Shown: one piece after another, positions 1 to 10,386 of the stretch | Numbering within the stretch: position 1 is the stretch's first letter | How the letters are laid out: each line of letters begins with the position of its first letter | From: Salinisphaera sp963835375 | Lineage (GTDB): Bacteria; Pseudomonadota; Gammaproteobacteria; Nevskiales; Salinisphaeraceae | Direction: 5' to 3' | Length of the DNA: 64,000 nt | NCBI GenBank assembly: GCA_963835375.1 | Contig: CAWIGB010000038.1 | Span: 381,089 to 445,088, forward strand | Made by a program: the position numbers and the translations under genes | The notes under the pieces: generated by a model | The model's input: only the letters and a program-made list of their open reading frames with translations | What the model was told of the DNA's origin: nothing | The model's database searches: none

Positions 1-2898
1 CCCGGCTGGCCGCTGGCGGGCGTCGCGCCGGTCGTCAGATGAGCGATTTCATGGCCGTCGGCGATGTCGACCACATAAAGCGAGGCGCCGTAGTTGGCAC
101 TGTTGTAGCCGTTGGCGAAGATCGCGGCCCATTCGCCATTGTGCAGCCGTACGATCGATGGCGTGCCGAAGGTCTTGCCCAGCCCGGGCGCCTTGAATTC
201 CCAGCGTACGATGCTGGCCGCGTTCGACTGGCTGAAGCTGCTCGGGTCCGTTACGTCGAGCCCGTAGACCGTGTTGCCGCCGTTACGCAGCCCGCCGACC
301 AGCATGGTGTGCCATGTGCCGTTGAAGAAAGCCGGCCCGGTGGCGATCTGACCGTCCACGAACGAGCGGTGGGCATAGGAGGGGCTGGTCAGCGGATCGT
401 TGCCGCCTGCGAGCGAGGCGAGCAGGGTGTTCGGAATATAGGCCAGTTTCTCGACCCCGGTGCTGGCATCGAACCCGTGCAGCATGCCGTCATTCGCGCC
501 GACGTAGACAATGGGCTCGCGGCCGGCCTGTTGCGATACGAAGCTCGAAGAGTTACCCGGTTTGTAATACGCCTGCCCGTTGTTTTCCGGCATTGCCTGC
601 TTCGGATGGAGATCGTCCTGCCACGTCCCGGCGTAGCGCAGTGGCGTCGGACTGCCGACGTAGGCGGGCACGGAATTGATGATATCGCCGAGCACGGTAT
701 TGCCGCGGTTGCGATAGATGCGGCCGTTGCTCGCGTCGGTGCTCGCTCCGGTCTGTTCCTTGTCGCGATGGCCGCGAAGATAATCGATCGCCGAAGAGGT
801 GAGGCTCGCGATGCCCGCCGACGAAAGACCACTGGCGGTGAAGGGCACGCCGGTGACCGCGCCGTTGGTGGCCGAGCTGTCGGTACGCAGCGACGTGACG
901 ATCGTACGGCCGTCACTCGCGCCGGCGCCGCTCACGCCCGTGAGAAGTGACGCCGCGCTCCAGAGCCGGTTCGCCGCCGCAGTCGAACCGTTCTGTGCGC
1001 TGAACGCGATCAGGTCGCCGCTCCAATTGCTGGTGCTGTATTGCGTCTGAAACACGACCGAGTTGCTGGTGAGTGAGGTGCTGTTGCCGGTGGCGTTGGT
1101 CAGCGTTTCCCCGCGGCCGAGGATTTGGTTCAGCGCATCGGTGAACTTGTCGGCCAGTTCCTGCGGCGAGGAGGCGTTCAGCAAAGCGCCGCGCGAATCG
1201 ATCGCGGCATGCCAGAGGTCGTCGATCTCCTGCGGGCCCGAAGTCGGCAGATCGCCGGACGAATACTGGCTGCCGCTGAATGAGCGGAGATACCACGGCG
1301 GCGGATTGGCGTACGGATCGTCGTTCTGAGCCTTGTAGGCGCTGTTGCCGAAAATGTACCCACTTTGTCCGAGCGTGATGCCGAACGTGGTCATGTGCGG
1401 TTTCTGCTCGCAGTCGACGGACTCGTCGTTCGGGCAGCCGGGCGGTAGCGGGAGTGCCGCTGCGTCGCCGATGCCGCTGGGCGGGCTGAGCTGCTTGTAG
1501 AAGTGCATGGCGATATCCGCCATGGTATTCGTGTAACTATCCGGAATCGGCGAGTGGCTGCCGCGTGCCGTAATTGCCGTCGACGTTGCCGATGCCACTG
1601 ACGGTGCCGCTGTTATAGCCGTCGGTGAAAAGCAGGGCATAGTTTCGCTGGCAGGGCGACTGGATGATATTCGGATTGTTCTCGAGCTCCCGGCCCAGGT
1701 AATACAGGGCCGGGCGATTGGGGGTGCCGCGCGCCCGGCTGAAATCGAGCCCATAGATCGATTCGTAGAAGTCCCGGCGCACGTTATTGGTGTCGTCGCC
1801 CACGGCGGGCAGGCTCGTCATCGTCAGATACGAGGCGCCGTTGCCCATGCTGCCAAGGCGGTTCTGTGCTTCGGTGATCGTGCAACTGCCGACGCGCACT
1901 TTGCCGATCTTATCGAATGCTGAAGTGATGCCACCGCGGATCGCCAAACTGCGTTTTCTATAATAGGTGAACCAGTTGGCGAAATTTTGCATTGCAACCT
2001 GATACTGCGCTGTCGTCGCAAAATTATTCGGCTTTATCTCGTAGCCCGTGAGAATTTGTTTATTGGGACCGTAGCCTTTCAATGTCGGGCCGACGTAGCC
2101 GTAATTCGGCGGAAGGTCGGTGCCGAAGTCGAGATAGAACGTTGCCGGAAAATATTCTATCCCGATCGATCCGCTGCCCTGGAATACAGCGTTTGGAGAA
2201 GAAATTTGCCAATTGGGTTTGTATGACGCGCACCCATACCAGCTGTAATAATTCGTGCAATAGTAGCCATTCGCGTACGTAACGCTTCCAAACGGCATGC
2301 CATCTATGACGGTGAAGTTGTACCCATCTTGGTAAATCTTTATATCTTGCGTTAGATCGAAGTAACTGTCGTCGACGGTCGGGCTGGCAGGAACATGCGT
2401 AAAGTCGGTGATTTCGGGCTTGTTTATCCAAGGCTTGTAAGTCGCCGCAGGATTGAAATACGAATGGTTATACTGCGGTGAACGTGCAAATGCCATGATG
2501 GGGATCGGCGGCGCGGCGTAATAGCTGCTATAGATTCTTCGATCCGTGGCGCTGCATCCGCCGTAGCTGCTGCAGCTGTTGTAACCGTTCGGAAAGAGAT
2601 AGGCATAGCCGATGTTGCTATCTTGAACATAATTGCCATTCGCCCAGGCGGAATCGGCGCTACCATTCCAGAACAGCAGCCCGTTGTCGGTGGGAAACAG
2701 CGTCTCGAAATCCATCGATCCCGAGTTGTCCACTGCGACAAGAATGTTCGGAGCCAGCCCGGAGCCCGTGACAACCGGTTGGTCGGTGAGGTCGATGGCA
2801 GAGCTCGAGGCGGCCACGGCTTGCGGGGCGGCACACGCTAGCGCGAGTGCTAGAAGTACCAGCAGCGCAATGAGTTGCGTTCGGGCGTGTATGCGCAT
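1..2898 (-). CDS. pilY1: Type IV pilus tip adhesin PilY1 (3' end outside window, one frameshift)
   Basis: The start at 2898 gives a signal peptide (MRIHARTQLIALLVLLALAL) followed by a von Willebrand A-like segment with the metal-site motif DNSGSMDFE. The first frame ends at a TAG at 1537. The C-terminal part continues without a stop in another minus-strand frame from about 1580 to the window edge, with PilY1 beta-propeller sequence such as PIVYVGANDGMLHGFDAST. One indel near 1560-1580 therefore splits the gene. PilY1 sits at the pilus tip, primes pilus assembly with the minor pilins and mediates adhesion and surface sensing. It is the last visible gene of the minor pilin operon. The stretch coding for the N-terminal domain (about 1900-2680) is clearly AT-richer than its surroundings. 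The family call is firm; whether the break is real is unknown. Confidence 0.9.
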
Positions 2899-2909
2899 CG
2901 GCTCCCCCC

Positions 2910-3506
2910 CTAGGTAGTGACCTGGTAAACGCTCTGCACGACGGCTCGGGAGCCGGGCGAGCGACCACGAGCGCGGGCGGTAATACGAAACAGGACGGTG
3001 GTACCGGCCGAGCCGGGGTTCAGATCGTCGGCCTGTTGACGAACGTATTCCACCACGTACTGGATGTTCAGGCCGCTGGTGCTCGCATCGCCCGGCAGCT
3101 GATAAGTGCTGACCCCGGTCTGAGACCAGAATTGGTCGGAGAGGTAGTAGGTGGCCGAGTCAGTGTTGCCCGAACTCGCGGGAATCACCGCAAGTCCGGA
3201 GGCATTCGCGTTGCAGCTGTTGGTCGATTGGCTGTTCGACGTGATGCCGGGGTTCATGACGGGGTTGCATGCGCGGAAATCGCTGGAGGCAAGCAGGGTT
3301 TCGACATGACGCAGCGCGGAGTCCGCCGCATCCAGCGCCCGTGATTTTTCACGCTGGTTCGCCGCCATGCGTTCCTGGAGCGTCGAAGAGTTGATCGCCG
3401 AGACGGCGAGCAAGGTGAGGATGACGAGAAAAATCAGGCTCGTCACCAGGATGAAGCCGTCCTGCCGAGTCGTCGTGCCCGATCGTGGTATGGGCCGCAT
3501 GCTCAT
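2910..3506 (-). CDS. pilX: Type IV pilus minor pilin PilX
   Basis: 198 residues. After a short basic leader comes the class III pilin-like hydrophobic segment starting at GFILVTSLIFLVILTLLAV (about residues 18-36), then the PilX N-domain signature LQERMAANQREKSRALDAAD. PilX is an inner-membrane minor pilin that joins PilV, PilW, FimU and PilE in the priming complex and recruits PilY1. Its start overlaps the stop of pilW by four bases (ATGA at 3503-3506), and pilY1 starts 11 bases downstream. This is the normal gene order of the family. No obvious defects are visible. Confidence 0.93.
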   Translation of the reverse strand: MSMRPIPRSGTTTRQDGFILVTSLIFLVILTLLAVSAINSSTLQERMAANQREKSRALDAADSALRHVETLLASSDFRACNPVMNPGITSNSQSTNSCNANASGLAVIPASSGNTDSATYYLSDQFWSQTGVSTYQLPGDASTSGLNIQYVVEYVRQQADDLNPGSAGTTVLFRITARARGRSPGSRAVVQSVYQVTT

Positions 3507-4291
3507 GGGCTTGGGTTCCGGATGGCAATCGTGCGATCGACGAGTATCCGGGCTCGACGATCGGTGGTTTCAAAACTCGAACCATCGCTGAAGCTGTATT
3601 GCTGATCCACGGCTTTGCTCAGTGCCGGATCGTTGTCCGCGCTGTGCAGCAGCAACTGGATGCGAACACTGCGTACCTCCGTCGCCTGCGTGCCGGTGAG
3701 GGTGGTGACATAGCGATCGACGCCGGTCGTGCTGTCGGTATTCAGCCCGTAGCGCACCTTGAACCGATCGACGTTTTCCACGATGGGCTCGGTCGTTGTG
3801 CCTGTGCCGACAAACTTCGTGCATTCCAGCGTGTCGTTGTTGTTGACGTAGAACTGGAAATCGGTGGTCTGGTTGGACTGAGCCGTGCCGACCGAGCCCC
3901 CGAGGCAATCACGGACATCGCCCCGCGCCTGAAAGCGCACGCGCAGCGTATCGTTGGGCCCATCCGTATTCGTGGCGCCGGTGACGTACGCCCCCTCGGG
4001 ATATTCGGGCGCGGTGCCGGTGGTCTGCGGGAAGATCGTGGTTTGTGCGGCGTCGAGGGCCGTGCGGTAGCCGGCATGAGCGACGGCGTGCCCCAGGACG
4101 AATTCTGCAAGACGTGCATTTTCCTGCAGATGCGCGGTCGCGCGTTGGGCGTCGAAGCTGGCACGATTGCTGAGCAGGATCTGCAGCACGCCCGCCAGCA
4201 GCAGCAGGCCGATCACCAGCGCGATCATCAGTTCGACCAGCGTGAATCCGTTCTGGTGCGAGCGCGGCGATCTGGCACCCGCGGCGCTCAT
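3503..4291 (-). CDS. pilW: Type IV pilus minor pilin PilW
   Basis: 262 residues from the ATG at 4291, chosen because it overlaps the pilV stop by ATGA. The N-terminus carries the prepilin cleavage motif NGFTLVELMIALVIGLLLL, with Glu at +5 of the mature protein, followed by the PilW conserved stretch QENARLAEFVLGHAVAHAGY. PilW is a large minor pilin of the tip priming complex, processed by the prepilin peptidase PilD. It lies in a tightly coupled minus-strand operon with overlaps at both ends. No anomalies are seen. Confidence 0.93.
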   Translation of the reverse strand: MSAAGARSPRSHQNGFTLVELMIALVIGLLLLAGVLQILLSNRASFDAQRATAHLQENARLAEFVLGHAVAHAGYRTALDAAQTTIFPQTTGTAPEYPEGAYVTGATNTDGPNDTLRVRFQARGDVRDCLGGSVGTAQSNQTTDFQFYVNNNDTLECTKFVGTGTTTEPIVENVDRFKVRYGLNTDSTTGVDRYVTTLTGTQATEVRSVRIQLLLHSADNDPALSKAVDQQYSFSDGSSFETTDRRARILVDRTIAIRNPSP

Positions 4292-4839
4292 GGCTGCACC
4301 TCGATGGAATAACAACGTACGCCCGTGCCGTTGCTACTATTCCCGTTACTTGAGCTTGGGCATGCTGAGACATCGCCGGTACCGCTGCCGGCCGCTGCGT
4401 CTTGGCCTCGCCAGAGTACGGTGACGTTGTAGACAAGGCACGGGTCGTCAATGCTCGGATCTGCGGGCGAAGCACAGCTGACGTCACCCCGTCCGCTGGG
4501 CAGCGTGCTCGCCAATGTCTGTTGCCATTCCCAGGCGTCGTAACTCGCCATGACCGACGGGTCGCACACGGTTTGCGCGCAGTCGGTCTGCGGCTTTGTC
4601 GTCCCGCTGTCGGAAATCTGCGCGTAGACGAGTGAGGCGGCCGCGGCCGGGTTGGCCCGAATACGATCGGCGATATCGTCGGTCGCAATGCTTGCAAGCG
4701 TTTGCGACTTGGAGACATGCGTGTTGACGATCGCCACCGTCTGCAGGCCGAGCAGACCGAGCAGGCCAATCGAAATCACCACGAGTGCGACCAGCGCCTC
4801 GAGCAGGGTGAAACCGTGTTGCGACGCCGGGGCGGTCAT
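4288..4839 (-). CDS. pilV: Type IV pilus minor pilin PilV
   Basis: 183 residues from the ATG at 4839. An upstream-extended reading frame exists, but it runs into the preceding pilin gene and lacks pilin sequence, so the start overlapping the fimT stop (ATGA, 4836-4839) is preferred. The prepilin motif HGFTLLEALVALVVISIGLL is followed by a PilV-like LGLQTVAIVNTHVSKSQTLA segment. Cysteines in the C-terminal half (CAQTVCD, CSP region) suggest disulfides, as in other PilV proteins. It is a tip-complex subunit of the type IV pilus. Confidence 0.92.
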   Translation of the reverse strand: MTAPASQHGFTLLEALVALVVISIGLLGLLGLQTVAIVNTHVSKSQTLASIATDDIADRIRANPAAAASLVYAQISDSGTTKPQTDCAQTVCDPSVMASYDAWEWQQTLASTLPSGRGDVSCASPADPSIDDPCLVYNVTVLWRGQDAAAGSGTGDVSACPSSSNGNSSNGTGVRCYSIEVQP

Positions 4840-5345
4840 GGTGTGCCGGTCGTGCTGTCGATGCGCCCGGTCGACGCGACGGTGACCGATGTGCTCGCCT
4901 TCCCGTCTTCGGTCGTGGCGGTGAAAGTTCGGCCCACGATCGCGAACCCGTCGGCGTTGAAACTCAGCGGCGAACTGTCGTTGGCAATCAGCGTGAAGCC
5001 GGAGCCGGTGGCGCCATGCACTCGAAGCCGGTTGTCGGCGCTCGGTGATGGATCGCTTGCGTCCGGAGTGGGCGCATAGACGATCCAGCCGCCGCTCCAG
5101 ATGCCGTCGTTGCGGCACGAGATCTGATTCTGACTGGCGCAGACGTACACCGTGGTGCCGCGGCTCACGGCCTCGCTACGGGCATAGTTGAGCGACCCGA
5201 CGAGGTCGTTGACGTTGCTCGCCAGGCTGTTACGCGTCACCACGCTGCGATATGACGGAATGGCGATCGTCAGCAGCACTGCGGCCACGGCAAGCGTGAC
5301 CATGAGCTCAAGCAGCGTGAATCCGCGAACGTTGGTGGCTCCCAT
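4836..5345 (-). CDS. fimT: Type IV pilus minor pilin FimT/FimU (GspH domain)
   Basis: 169 residues from the ATG at 5345. This start is chosen over a longer one at 5396 because a strong GGGGGGAGGG ribosome site precedes it and it leaves a short normal prepilin leader (MGATNVRGFTLLELMVTLAV). The GspH-type body contains SLNYARSEAVSRGTTVYVCA, typical of FimT/FimU. Position at the head of the pilVWX-pilY1 operon fits FimU function; sequence alone does not separate FimT from FimU. FimT homologues can bind DNA during uptake, which cannot be judged here. Confidence 0.85.
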   Translation of the reverse strand: MGATNVRGFTLLELMVTLAVAAVLLTIAIPSYRSVVTRNSLASNVNDLVGSLNYARSEAVSRGTTVYVCASQNQISCRNDGIWSGGWIVYAPTPDASDPSPSADNRLRVHGATGSGFTLIANDSSPLSFNADGFAIVGRTFTATTEDGKASTSVTVASTGRIDSTTGTP

Positions 5346-5864
5346 TTCAACCCTCCCCCCAGGGCCTTTCGAGGTCTCGTGCGGCGCCTGCGCCACTCAA
5401 GGCGGTACGGCTTCGCTACCCGGCGTGTTTCGAAGCGCAGCCCGAGGCCGGCCGCGCAATCGTGCTGCCGCTCTTGCCGTCGGTTGCTTGCGTACTATGG
5501 ATCGCGGCGGGCCGGCTGGCGGCCAACCAGACCTCCGCATCGTCTCGAACGGAACACGCTCAGGCTCTATCCACCTGCGCGCTTTCAAGTTAACGCCGAT
5601 CGACGGCGGTGTCGCGTGCCGCATGACAAACGCCTACCAGCTCCCGACGAGCGGTGGTTTCCCCGCGGCGGTTGGATTGCCATTCAGATGGTGTCGTCAT
5701 TCGAGGCGACCGGAACGATCGCGGACTTCCCGGGACGCGGCGCGTCGGTCCGAGAGGCGGCGGGCTGGGTTCGACTATCGGCTATGCGACTATTGGTATA
5801 ATGACGTAATCATCACCTATTCGGTTTAATTCATCCGACGCTTACGCCATTCGCCCGGACGGAT
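5346..5864. other. Gene-poor divergent intergenic region
   Basis: 519 bases lie between the divergent fimT and the DUF2291 gene. The short open frames here have no recognisable domains and look like high-GC chance frames. The only structured signal I see is the promoter/operator-like element at 5793-5811 close to the rightward gene. The leftward pilin operon must also have its promoter here, but I cannot pick it out. Confidence 0.6.
5793..5811 (+). promoter_or_regulatory. Extended -10 promoter / shared operator of sugar ABC operon
   Basis: The sequence TTGGTATAATGACGTAATC contains a perfect extended -10 (TGG-TATAAT, 5795-5802), about 60 bases before the DUF2291 start. The same TTGGTATRATGA core occurs at 13310 and 15350 in front of the other units of this locus, so it probably also holds the operator of the local GntR regulator. 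No good -35 is visible, as expected for an extended -10 promoter. Confidence 0.6.
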
Positions 5865-6581
5865 ATGCCGCACCTCGGATCCTTTGCCACGCGAAGCCTG
5901 ATCGCCGCGATCGCGCTCGCGGGCCTGTTGCTTGTTCTTGGAGTTCTGGCCCCTGGGCCGTTGTTGGCCGTGCGCCCGGTCGACGCGAAGACCGGCGAAG
6001 TCGTGCTATCGACGCCAGCCGATACCAATTCGGCGGGTACGGACCAGAAATTCGCGCCTGGCAGTTTCGATCCCGAGCAATATGTCGCCGGTCTCTGGCA
6101 GAAACGAATCACGCCTTACGCGAAAAAACATGCCGCGCCGTTGAACCAGGTACTGACAGGGCTCGCCAATGATCGGCAGGCGACCGAGAAGCGCTACGGT
6201 GTGTTGTCGGGCGGCGATACGTACAACTTCCTCGTACATGGCAGTGCACGCGTCGCGAAGGTGGATACGTCGACGCCGGTGGGGCGGGTCGATTTGGCTG
6301 ACCCGAAGGCTGCGGGTGATCTGTCGCTCTATGCCGGGCCGCTGGTGTTCGGTACCGCGCTGCGCGATGCGTTCCCGTTTCTGCAGCTCAACGACTTCAC
6401 CAACCAGATGCAATACGCCAGCGTGGCGAAGGCGATGAACAAGCGCGCACTGGCGCAGGCCTACCAGGGCATCAAGGTTGGCGGGCTCAAGGGCAAGACG
6501 ATTGCGTTCACCGGCGCCTTTGCCGAATCGGCCGATGGCTCGATTCAGATCGTGCCGATCGATATCGAGGTCAAGCCGTGA
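5865..6581 (+). CDS. DUF2291 periplasmic protein of sugar ABC transporter operon
   Basis: 238 residues with one N-terminal hydrophobic segment (about 9-35). Conserved DUF2291 features include FDPEQYVAGLWQKRITPYA, a YNFLVHGSARV segment and GTALRDAFPFLQLNDFTNQ. Family members are predicted periplasmic lipoproteins encoded next to ribose-type ABC importers; their biochemical role is unknown to me. Here the usual lipobox cysteine is absent (the region reads LLVLGVLAPGPLLAV), so the protein is probably held by an uncleaved anchor. It overlaps the ATPase gene by GTGA, showing one operon. The shared promoter element sits just upstream. Confidence 0.8.
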   Translation: MPHLGSFATRSLIAAIALAGLLLVLGVLAPGPLLAVRPVDAKTGEVVLSTPADTNSAGTDQKFAPGSFDPEQYVAGLWQKRITPYAKKHAAPLNQVLTGLANDRQATEKRYGVLSGGDTYNFLVHGSARVAKVDTSTPVGRVDLADPKAAGDLSLYAGPLVFGTALRDAFPFLQLNDFTNQMQYASVAKAMNKRALAQAYQGIKVGGLKGKTIAFTGAFAESADGSIQIVPIDIEVKP

Positions 6582-8155
6582 GCGCGGTTCACGACATCGG
6601 GGCGCACAGCAGGCCGGTGGTGCTCAGCGCGCGCGGCGTGACCAAGGTCTATCCCGGCACGACCGCGCTGAATCAGGTGGACTTCGAAGTCTGGCGCGGC
6701 CAGGTCAACGTGCTGATCGGCGAGAACGGCGCCGGCAAATCCACGCTGATGAAGATCCTGGCCGGAATCGAGCGGCCGACCACCGGTGAATTGACTTTCG
6801 AGGGCGGGCCGTTCGATGTGGCTAGCCCGCGCGAGGCGATGGCGCTCGGCATCGGCATCGTGCACCAGGAACTCAATCTGTTTCCCAATCTGACAGTCAC
6901 CCAGAACCTGTTCGTCGGGCGCGAGTTGCGTGGCGCGGCGGGGACGGTGCGCGCCGCCCGACAGCGGCAGTTGGCGCGCGAGGTGTTCGAGCGCATGGGG
7001 CAAGCCATCGATGTCGATGCGCCGCTCGCTGATCTGAGCATCGGTCAGCAGCAGATTGTCGAGATCGCCCGCGTGCTCATCGCCGATGTGCGCATTCTGA
7101 TTCTGGACGAGCCGACCTCCTCGCTGAGCGAGAGTGAAGTCGCGGTCCTGTTTCGTCTGATCGATGAACTGAAGCAGCAGGGCGTAGCGATCGTCTATAT
7201 CTCGCATCGGTTGGAGGAACTGATCGAGATCGGCGATCGCTTCACCGTGCTGCGCGACGGCGAACTGATCGAAACCGGCACGCGCGGCCATGTGGATATT
7301 CCGTGGCTGGTCGAGCGCATGGTCGGCACGCGGGTCGAAGGCCCGTATCGTGACGTGCCGAGTGATGATCGCGCCGATCCGGAGGCCACGCCGGTGCTGA
7401 CGGTCGACAATCTGCGCCTGCCCAACAGCGTGGGCGGATTGCTCCTCGATGACGTCAGCTTTTCGGTCACGTCCGGCGAAATCGTCGGCTTCTACGGCTT
7501 GATGGGCGCCGGTCGAACCGAGCTGTTCGAGACGCTCATCGGCCTGCGCCGGGCCGCGGCCGGTACGGTCACCATCGATGGGCGCACGCTCGACGCCGGA
7601 CGACGGCATTCCGAAACGGCTGGCGGCCGGTCTCGCACTGGTGCCGGAGGATCGCCAGCGCCTGGGACTGGTTCAGAGCCAGTCGGTGGCGAGCAACATC
7701 GCGCTCGCCAATCTCGAATACCTATGCCGGGCCTACGCGGGCTCAACTTCGGTGCCATGCGCACGGACGTCAGCGCATGGTGCGCGAACTGCTGATCAAG
7801 GTTCCCGAATACGAACGTACTGGTATCGGCGCTTTCCGGCGGCAATCAGCAGAAGGCGGTGGTCGCCAAGAATCTGCTGACCAAGCCGCGCGTGCTGTTG
7901 CTGGACGAGCCCACGCGCGGCATCGACATCAAGGCCCGTCGCGAGCTGTTCGACATCATGGATCAGCTCGCGCGCGAAGGTCTAACCATTCTCTATGCCT
8001 CCTCCGATCTCGCCGAGATCACCGGCGGCGCCGATCGCGTACTGGTGATGGCCCAGGGACGAATCACCGCCGATCTGAACCGCGCCGAAATTACCGAGGA
8101 CGCCCTCGTGGGCTACTCGCAAGTGCAACGTTTCGACCCGGATCGCTCCGCATGA
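6578..8155 (+). CDS. Sugar ABC transporter ATP-binding protein, RbsA-type (frameshifted)
   Basis: GTG start overlapping the DUF2291 stop. This is a tandem ATPase of the ribose/xylose importer class. The first half has Walker A GENGAGKST, signature LSIGQQQ and Walker B LILDEPTSSL. The second half has GEIVGFYGLMGAGRTE, LSGGNQQK and LLLDEPTRGID. The reading frame breaks several times between about 7600 and 7830 (near 7600, 7725, 7767 and 7815), then resumes correctly. The first break fits one inserted G (GCCGAC read as GCCGGAC). Four breaks in 230 bases could mean decay, but similar clusters hit essential genes in this window, so local sequence error is likelier. It would energise uptake of the sugar degraded by the nearby enzymes, probably D-apiose. 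Confidence 0.85.
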
Positions 8156-9279
8156 ACGCACCGACTAAAACCGACTCTTCGTTTCCGCCCGGCTGACCGC
8201 CGGCTCGCTGCCTTTATTGCTTCTGCGCTTTCGAGCGTATCTGGCGCTGATCGTACTGGTGATTCTGTTCGCCGCGACGTCACCGGCGTTTCTGACCGTG
8301 CGCAATCTGATCATCGTGGCCGAGCAGGTCGCGGTGTTCGCGATCCTCGGCGTGGGCATGACGTTCGTGATTCTCGGCGCCGGGATCGACCTGTCGGTTG
8401 GTTCGGTGGCTGGGCTGGCGGCCATGGTCGCCGGCGGGCTGATCTCGCAAGGGTTGCGCGTCCCGTTCTTCGACGTCGCGATCTTTTCCAATGTCGTGAT
8501 CACCTGCGTGGCCACGCTTGCCATCGGCGTGCTGATCGGGGTGATCAACGGCCTGTTCATCACGCGGCTGCGGGTCACGCCATTCATCCAAACGCTCGGT
8601 ATGCTCTATATCGCGCGCGGGGCCGCCCAGCTCGATCTCCGACGGCGCGACCTACGGTGATCTGTCCGGCCAGGCGAGTCTCGGGAACACGGGCTTTCTT
8701 ATCCTCGGCAATGGGGACTTTCTCGGTCTGCCGTATTCGATCTGGATCATGATCGCGCTGGCGTTGGCAGCGACCTGGATCACGCGCCGCACGGTATTCG
8801 GCACCCAGGTATTTGCGCTCGGCGGTAATGAGCACGCGGCCGAACTATCCGGGGTACGCGTCGCCCGCGTGAAGATCGCTACCTATGCGATCTCGGGGTT
8901 CTGTGCCGCGCTCGCCGGCCTGATCATCGCCGCCCGCCTGGGCGCTGCCAACCCGGCGATCGGCACCACTTACGAACTCAATGCCATTGCGGTCGTCGTG
9001 CTGGGCGGCGCGTCGCTTTTCGGTGGGGTCGGCACGATCGGCGGCACGATCATCGGCGCCTTCGTGCTCGGCGTGCTCAGCAACGGCATGGTCCTGCTCG
9101 GCGTCTCCGATTTCTGGCAGACGGTGATCACCGGCGCCGTGATCATCTTCGCCGTGGTCGTGGACCAGTTGCAGCGCCGCGCCGAGAAAGCCGCGGCCGT
9201 GCGTTCGGCCGCTCGACAGCAGCACGTGGCGATCGAAGCCGCCGTCTGCCCTGATCAATCCATAAATAAACACAAGTAA
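8152..9279 (+). CDS. Sugar ABC transporter permease, RbsC-type (two frameshifts)
   Basis: The start at 8152 overlaps the ATPase stop (ATGA). A first break near 8195 separates the 14-residue N-terminus from the membrane part. A second near 8635 fits one inserted G (CTCATC read as CTCGATC), after which the frame runs to 9279. The protein is highly hydrophobic, with the family signatures GAGIDLSVGSVAGL and LGGASLFGGVGTIGGT typical of RbsC/XylH permeases. It forms the inner-membrane channel of the importer with the ATPase upstream and the binding protein downstream. Confidence 0.85.
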
Positions 9280-9294
9280 AGAGGAGATTCGCTC

Positions 9295-10272
9295 ATGAGG
9301 AGATCAAGTCGTCGCATCCTGGCCGGGATGCTCGCCGGACTGTTGGCCATGACGATGGGTATCGGGTCGGCCGCGGCCGCGTCGTTCGATCCGGGGCAGC
9401 ATCGGATCGTGGTGATCACGCCATCGCACAGCAATCCGTTCTACAAGACCGAAGCCGATACGGCGGTCGCCCAGGCCCACAAGATGGGATACGAGACCCG
9501 CTCGCTGGTGCACAAGGGCGATCCGGAAGTACAACTCAAGATGATCCAGAACGCGATTGCGGATAACGCCAGCGCCATCATCCTGGACAACGCCGGTTCG
9601 GATGCGTCGGTGGCCGCGGTCAAGCGGGCCCGCGATGCCGGGATTCCGGTGTTTCTGATCGACCGCGAGATCAACGCCAACGGTGTCGCCAATGCCCAAA
9701 TCGTGTCCAACAACTTCCAGTGCGCGAGTTCGGTGGCGCAGTATTTCGCCAAGACCACGGGCTACAAGGGCAAGTGGGTCGAGTTGCTCGGCAAGCCCTC
9801 GGACACCAATGCCCACGTACGTTCGCAGGGTTTTCACAGCGTCATGGACCAGATCCCGACGATGAAGATGGTGGCCCAGCAGTCCGCCGACTGGGATCAG
9901 ACCAAGGGCTACAACGTCATGCAGTCGATCATCCAAGCGCATTCGGATATTGCCGGCGTGCTGGCCGGTAACGACACGATGGCGCTCGGGGCGGCCGCGG
10001 CCCTGAAGAACGCCGGTATGACGAACGTGCCCGTGATGGGCATCGACGGCAATCCGGACGTCATTGATCAGATCGAAAACGGCGGCAACATCAAGGCGAC
10101 CGCCCTGCAGCAAGCCGCCAAGATGGCACGGATGGCGGTCAAGCAGATCGATACGCTGCTGCGCCAGGGCAAGACCGGTCTGCCGGAGAAACAATCGGTC
10201 GATTGCGTGCTGATCACCAAGAAGAACGCGAGCGACGTGCTGCCGGGCGGCTTTGGCATGAAGAAGCACTGA
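9295..10272 (+). CDS. Periplasmic sugar-binding protein, RbsB-type (probable D-apiose importer)
   Basis: 325 residues, preceded by an AAGAGGAG ribosome site. The N-terminal signal peptide ends near SAAAASFDPG. The mature part is a type I periplasmic binding protein of the ribose class: SHSNPFYKTEADTAVAQA, a PVFLIDREI segment and GVLAGNDTMALGAAAALK. Homologues bind pentoses, allose or apiose; the exact ligand cannot be read from sequence. Its place beside apiose enzymes and the shared upstream motif make D-apiose the best guess. A strong hairpin follows at 10331-10363. Confidence 0.88.
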   Translation: MRRSSRRILAGMLAGLLAMTMGIGSAAAASFDPGQHRIVVITPSHSNPFYKTEADTAVAQAHKMGYETRSLVHKGDPEVQLKMIQNAIADNASAIILDNAGSDASVAAVKRARDAGIPVFLIDREINANGVANAQIVSNNFQCASSVAQYFAKTTGYKGKWVELLGKPSDTNAHVRSQGFHSVMDQIPTMKMVAQQSADWDQTKGYNVMQSIIQAHSDIAGVLAGNDTMALGAAAALKNAGMTNVPVMGIDGNPDVIDQIENGGNIKATALQQAAKMARMAVKQIDTLLRQGKTGLPEKQSVDCVLITKKNASDVLPGGFGMKKH

Positions 10273-10330
10273 GGAGGTAAAGGACGCGGCGCCCGTTCGC
10301 TGGCGCGTACGGCCTCGTTCCGCATCATGA

Positions 10331-10363
10331 GGCGCCGGCCGATCATGTAGACTGGCCGGCGCC
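10331..10363 (+). terminator. GC-rich hairpin after ABC operon
   Basis: A perfect 10-bp inverted repeat GGCGCCGGCC / GGCCGGCGCC encloses a 13-base loop, between the binding protein gene and the regulator gene. There is no T-run after it, so it may be a weak or factor-dependent terminator, or an mRNA-stabilising hairpin that limits read-through into the regulator. Confidence 0.5.
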
Positions 10364-10386
10364 GCCGCATTGATAACACCACGACC

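Noticed and set aside
3485..4312. 275-residue plus-strand open frame over pilW/pilX
   Set aside because: Runs antisense to clear pilin genes; no recognisable motifs.
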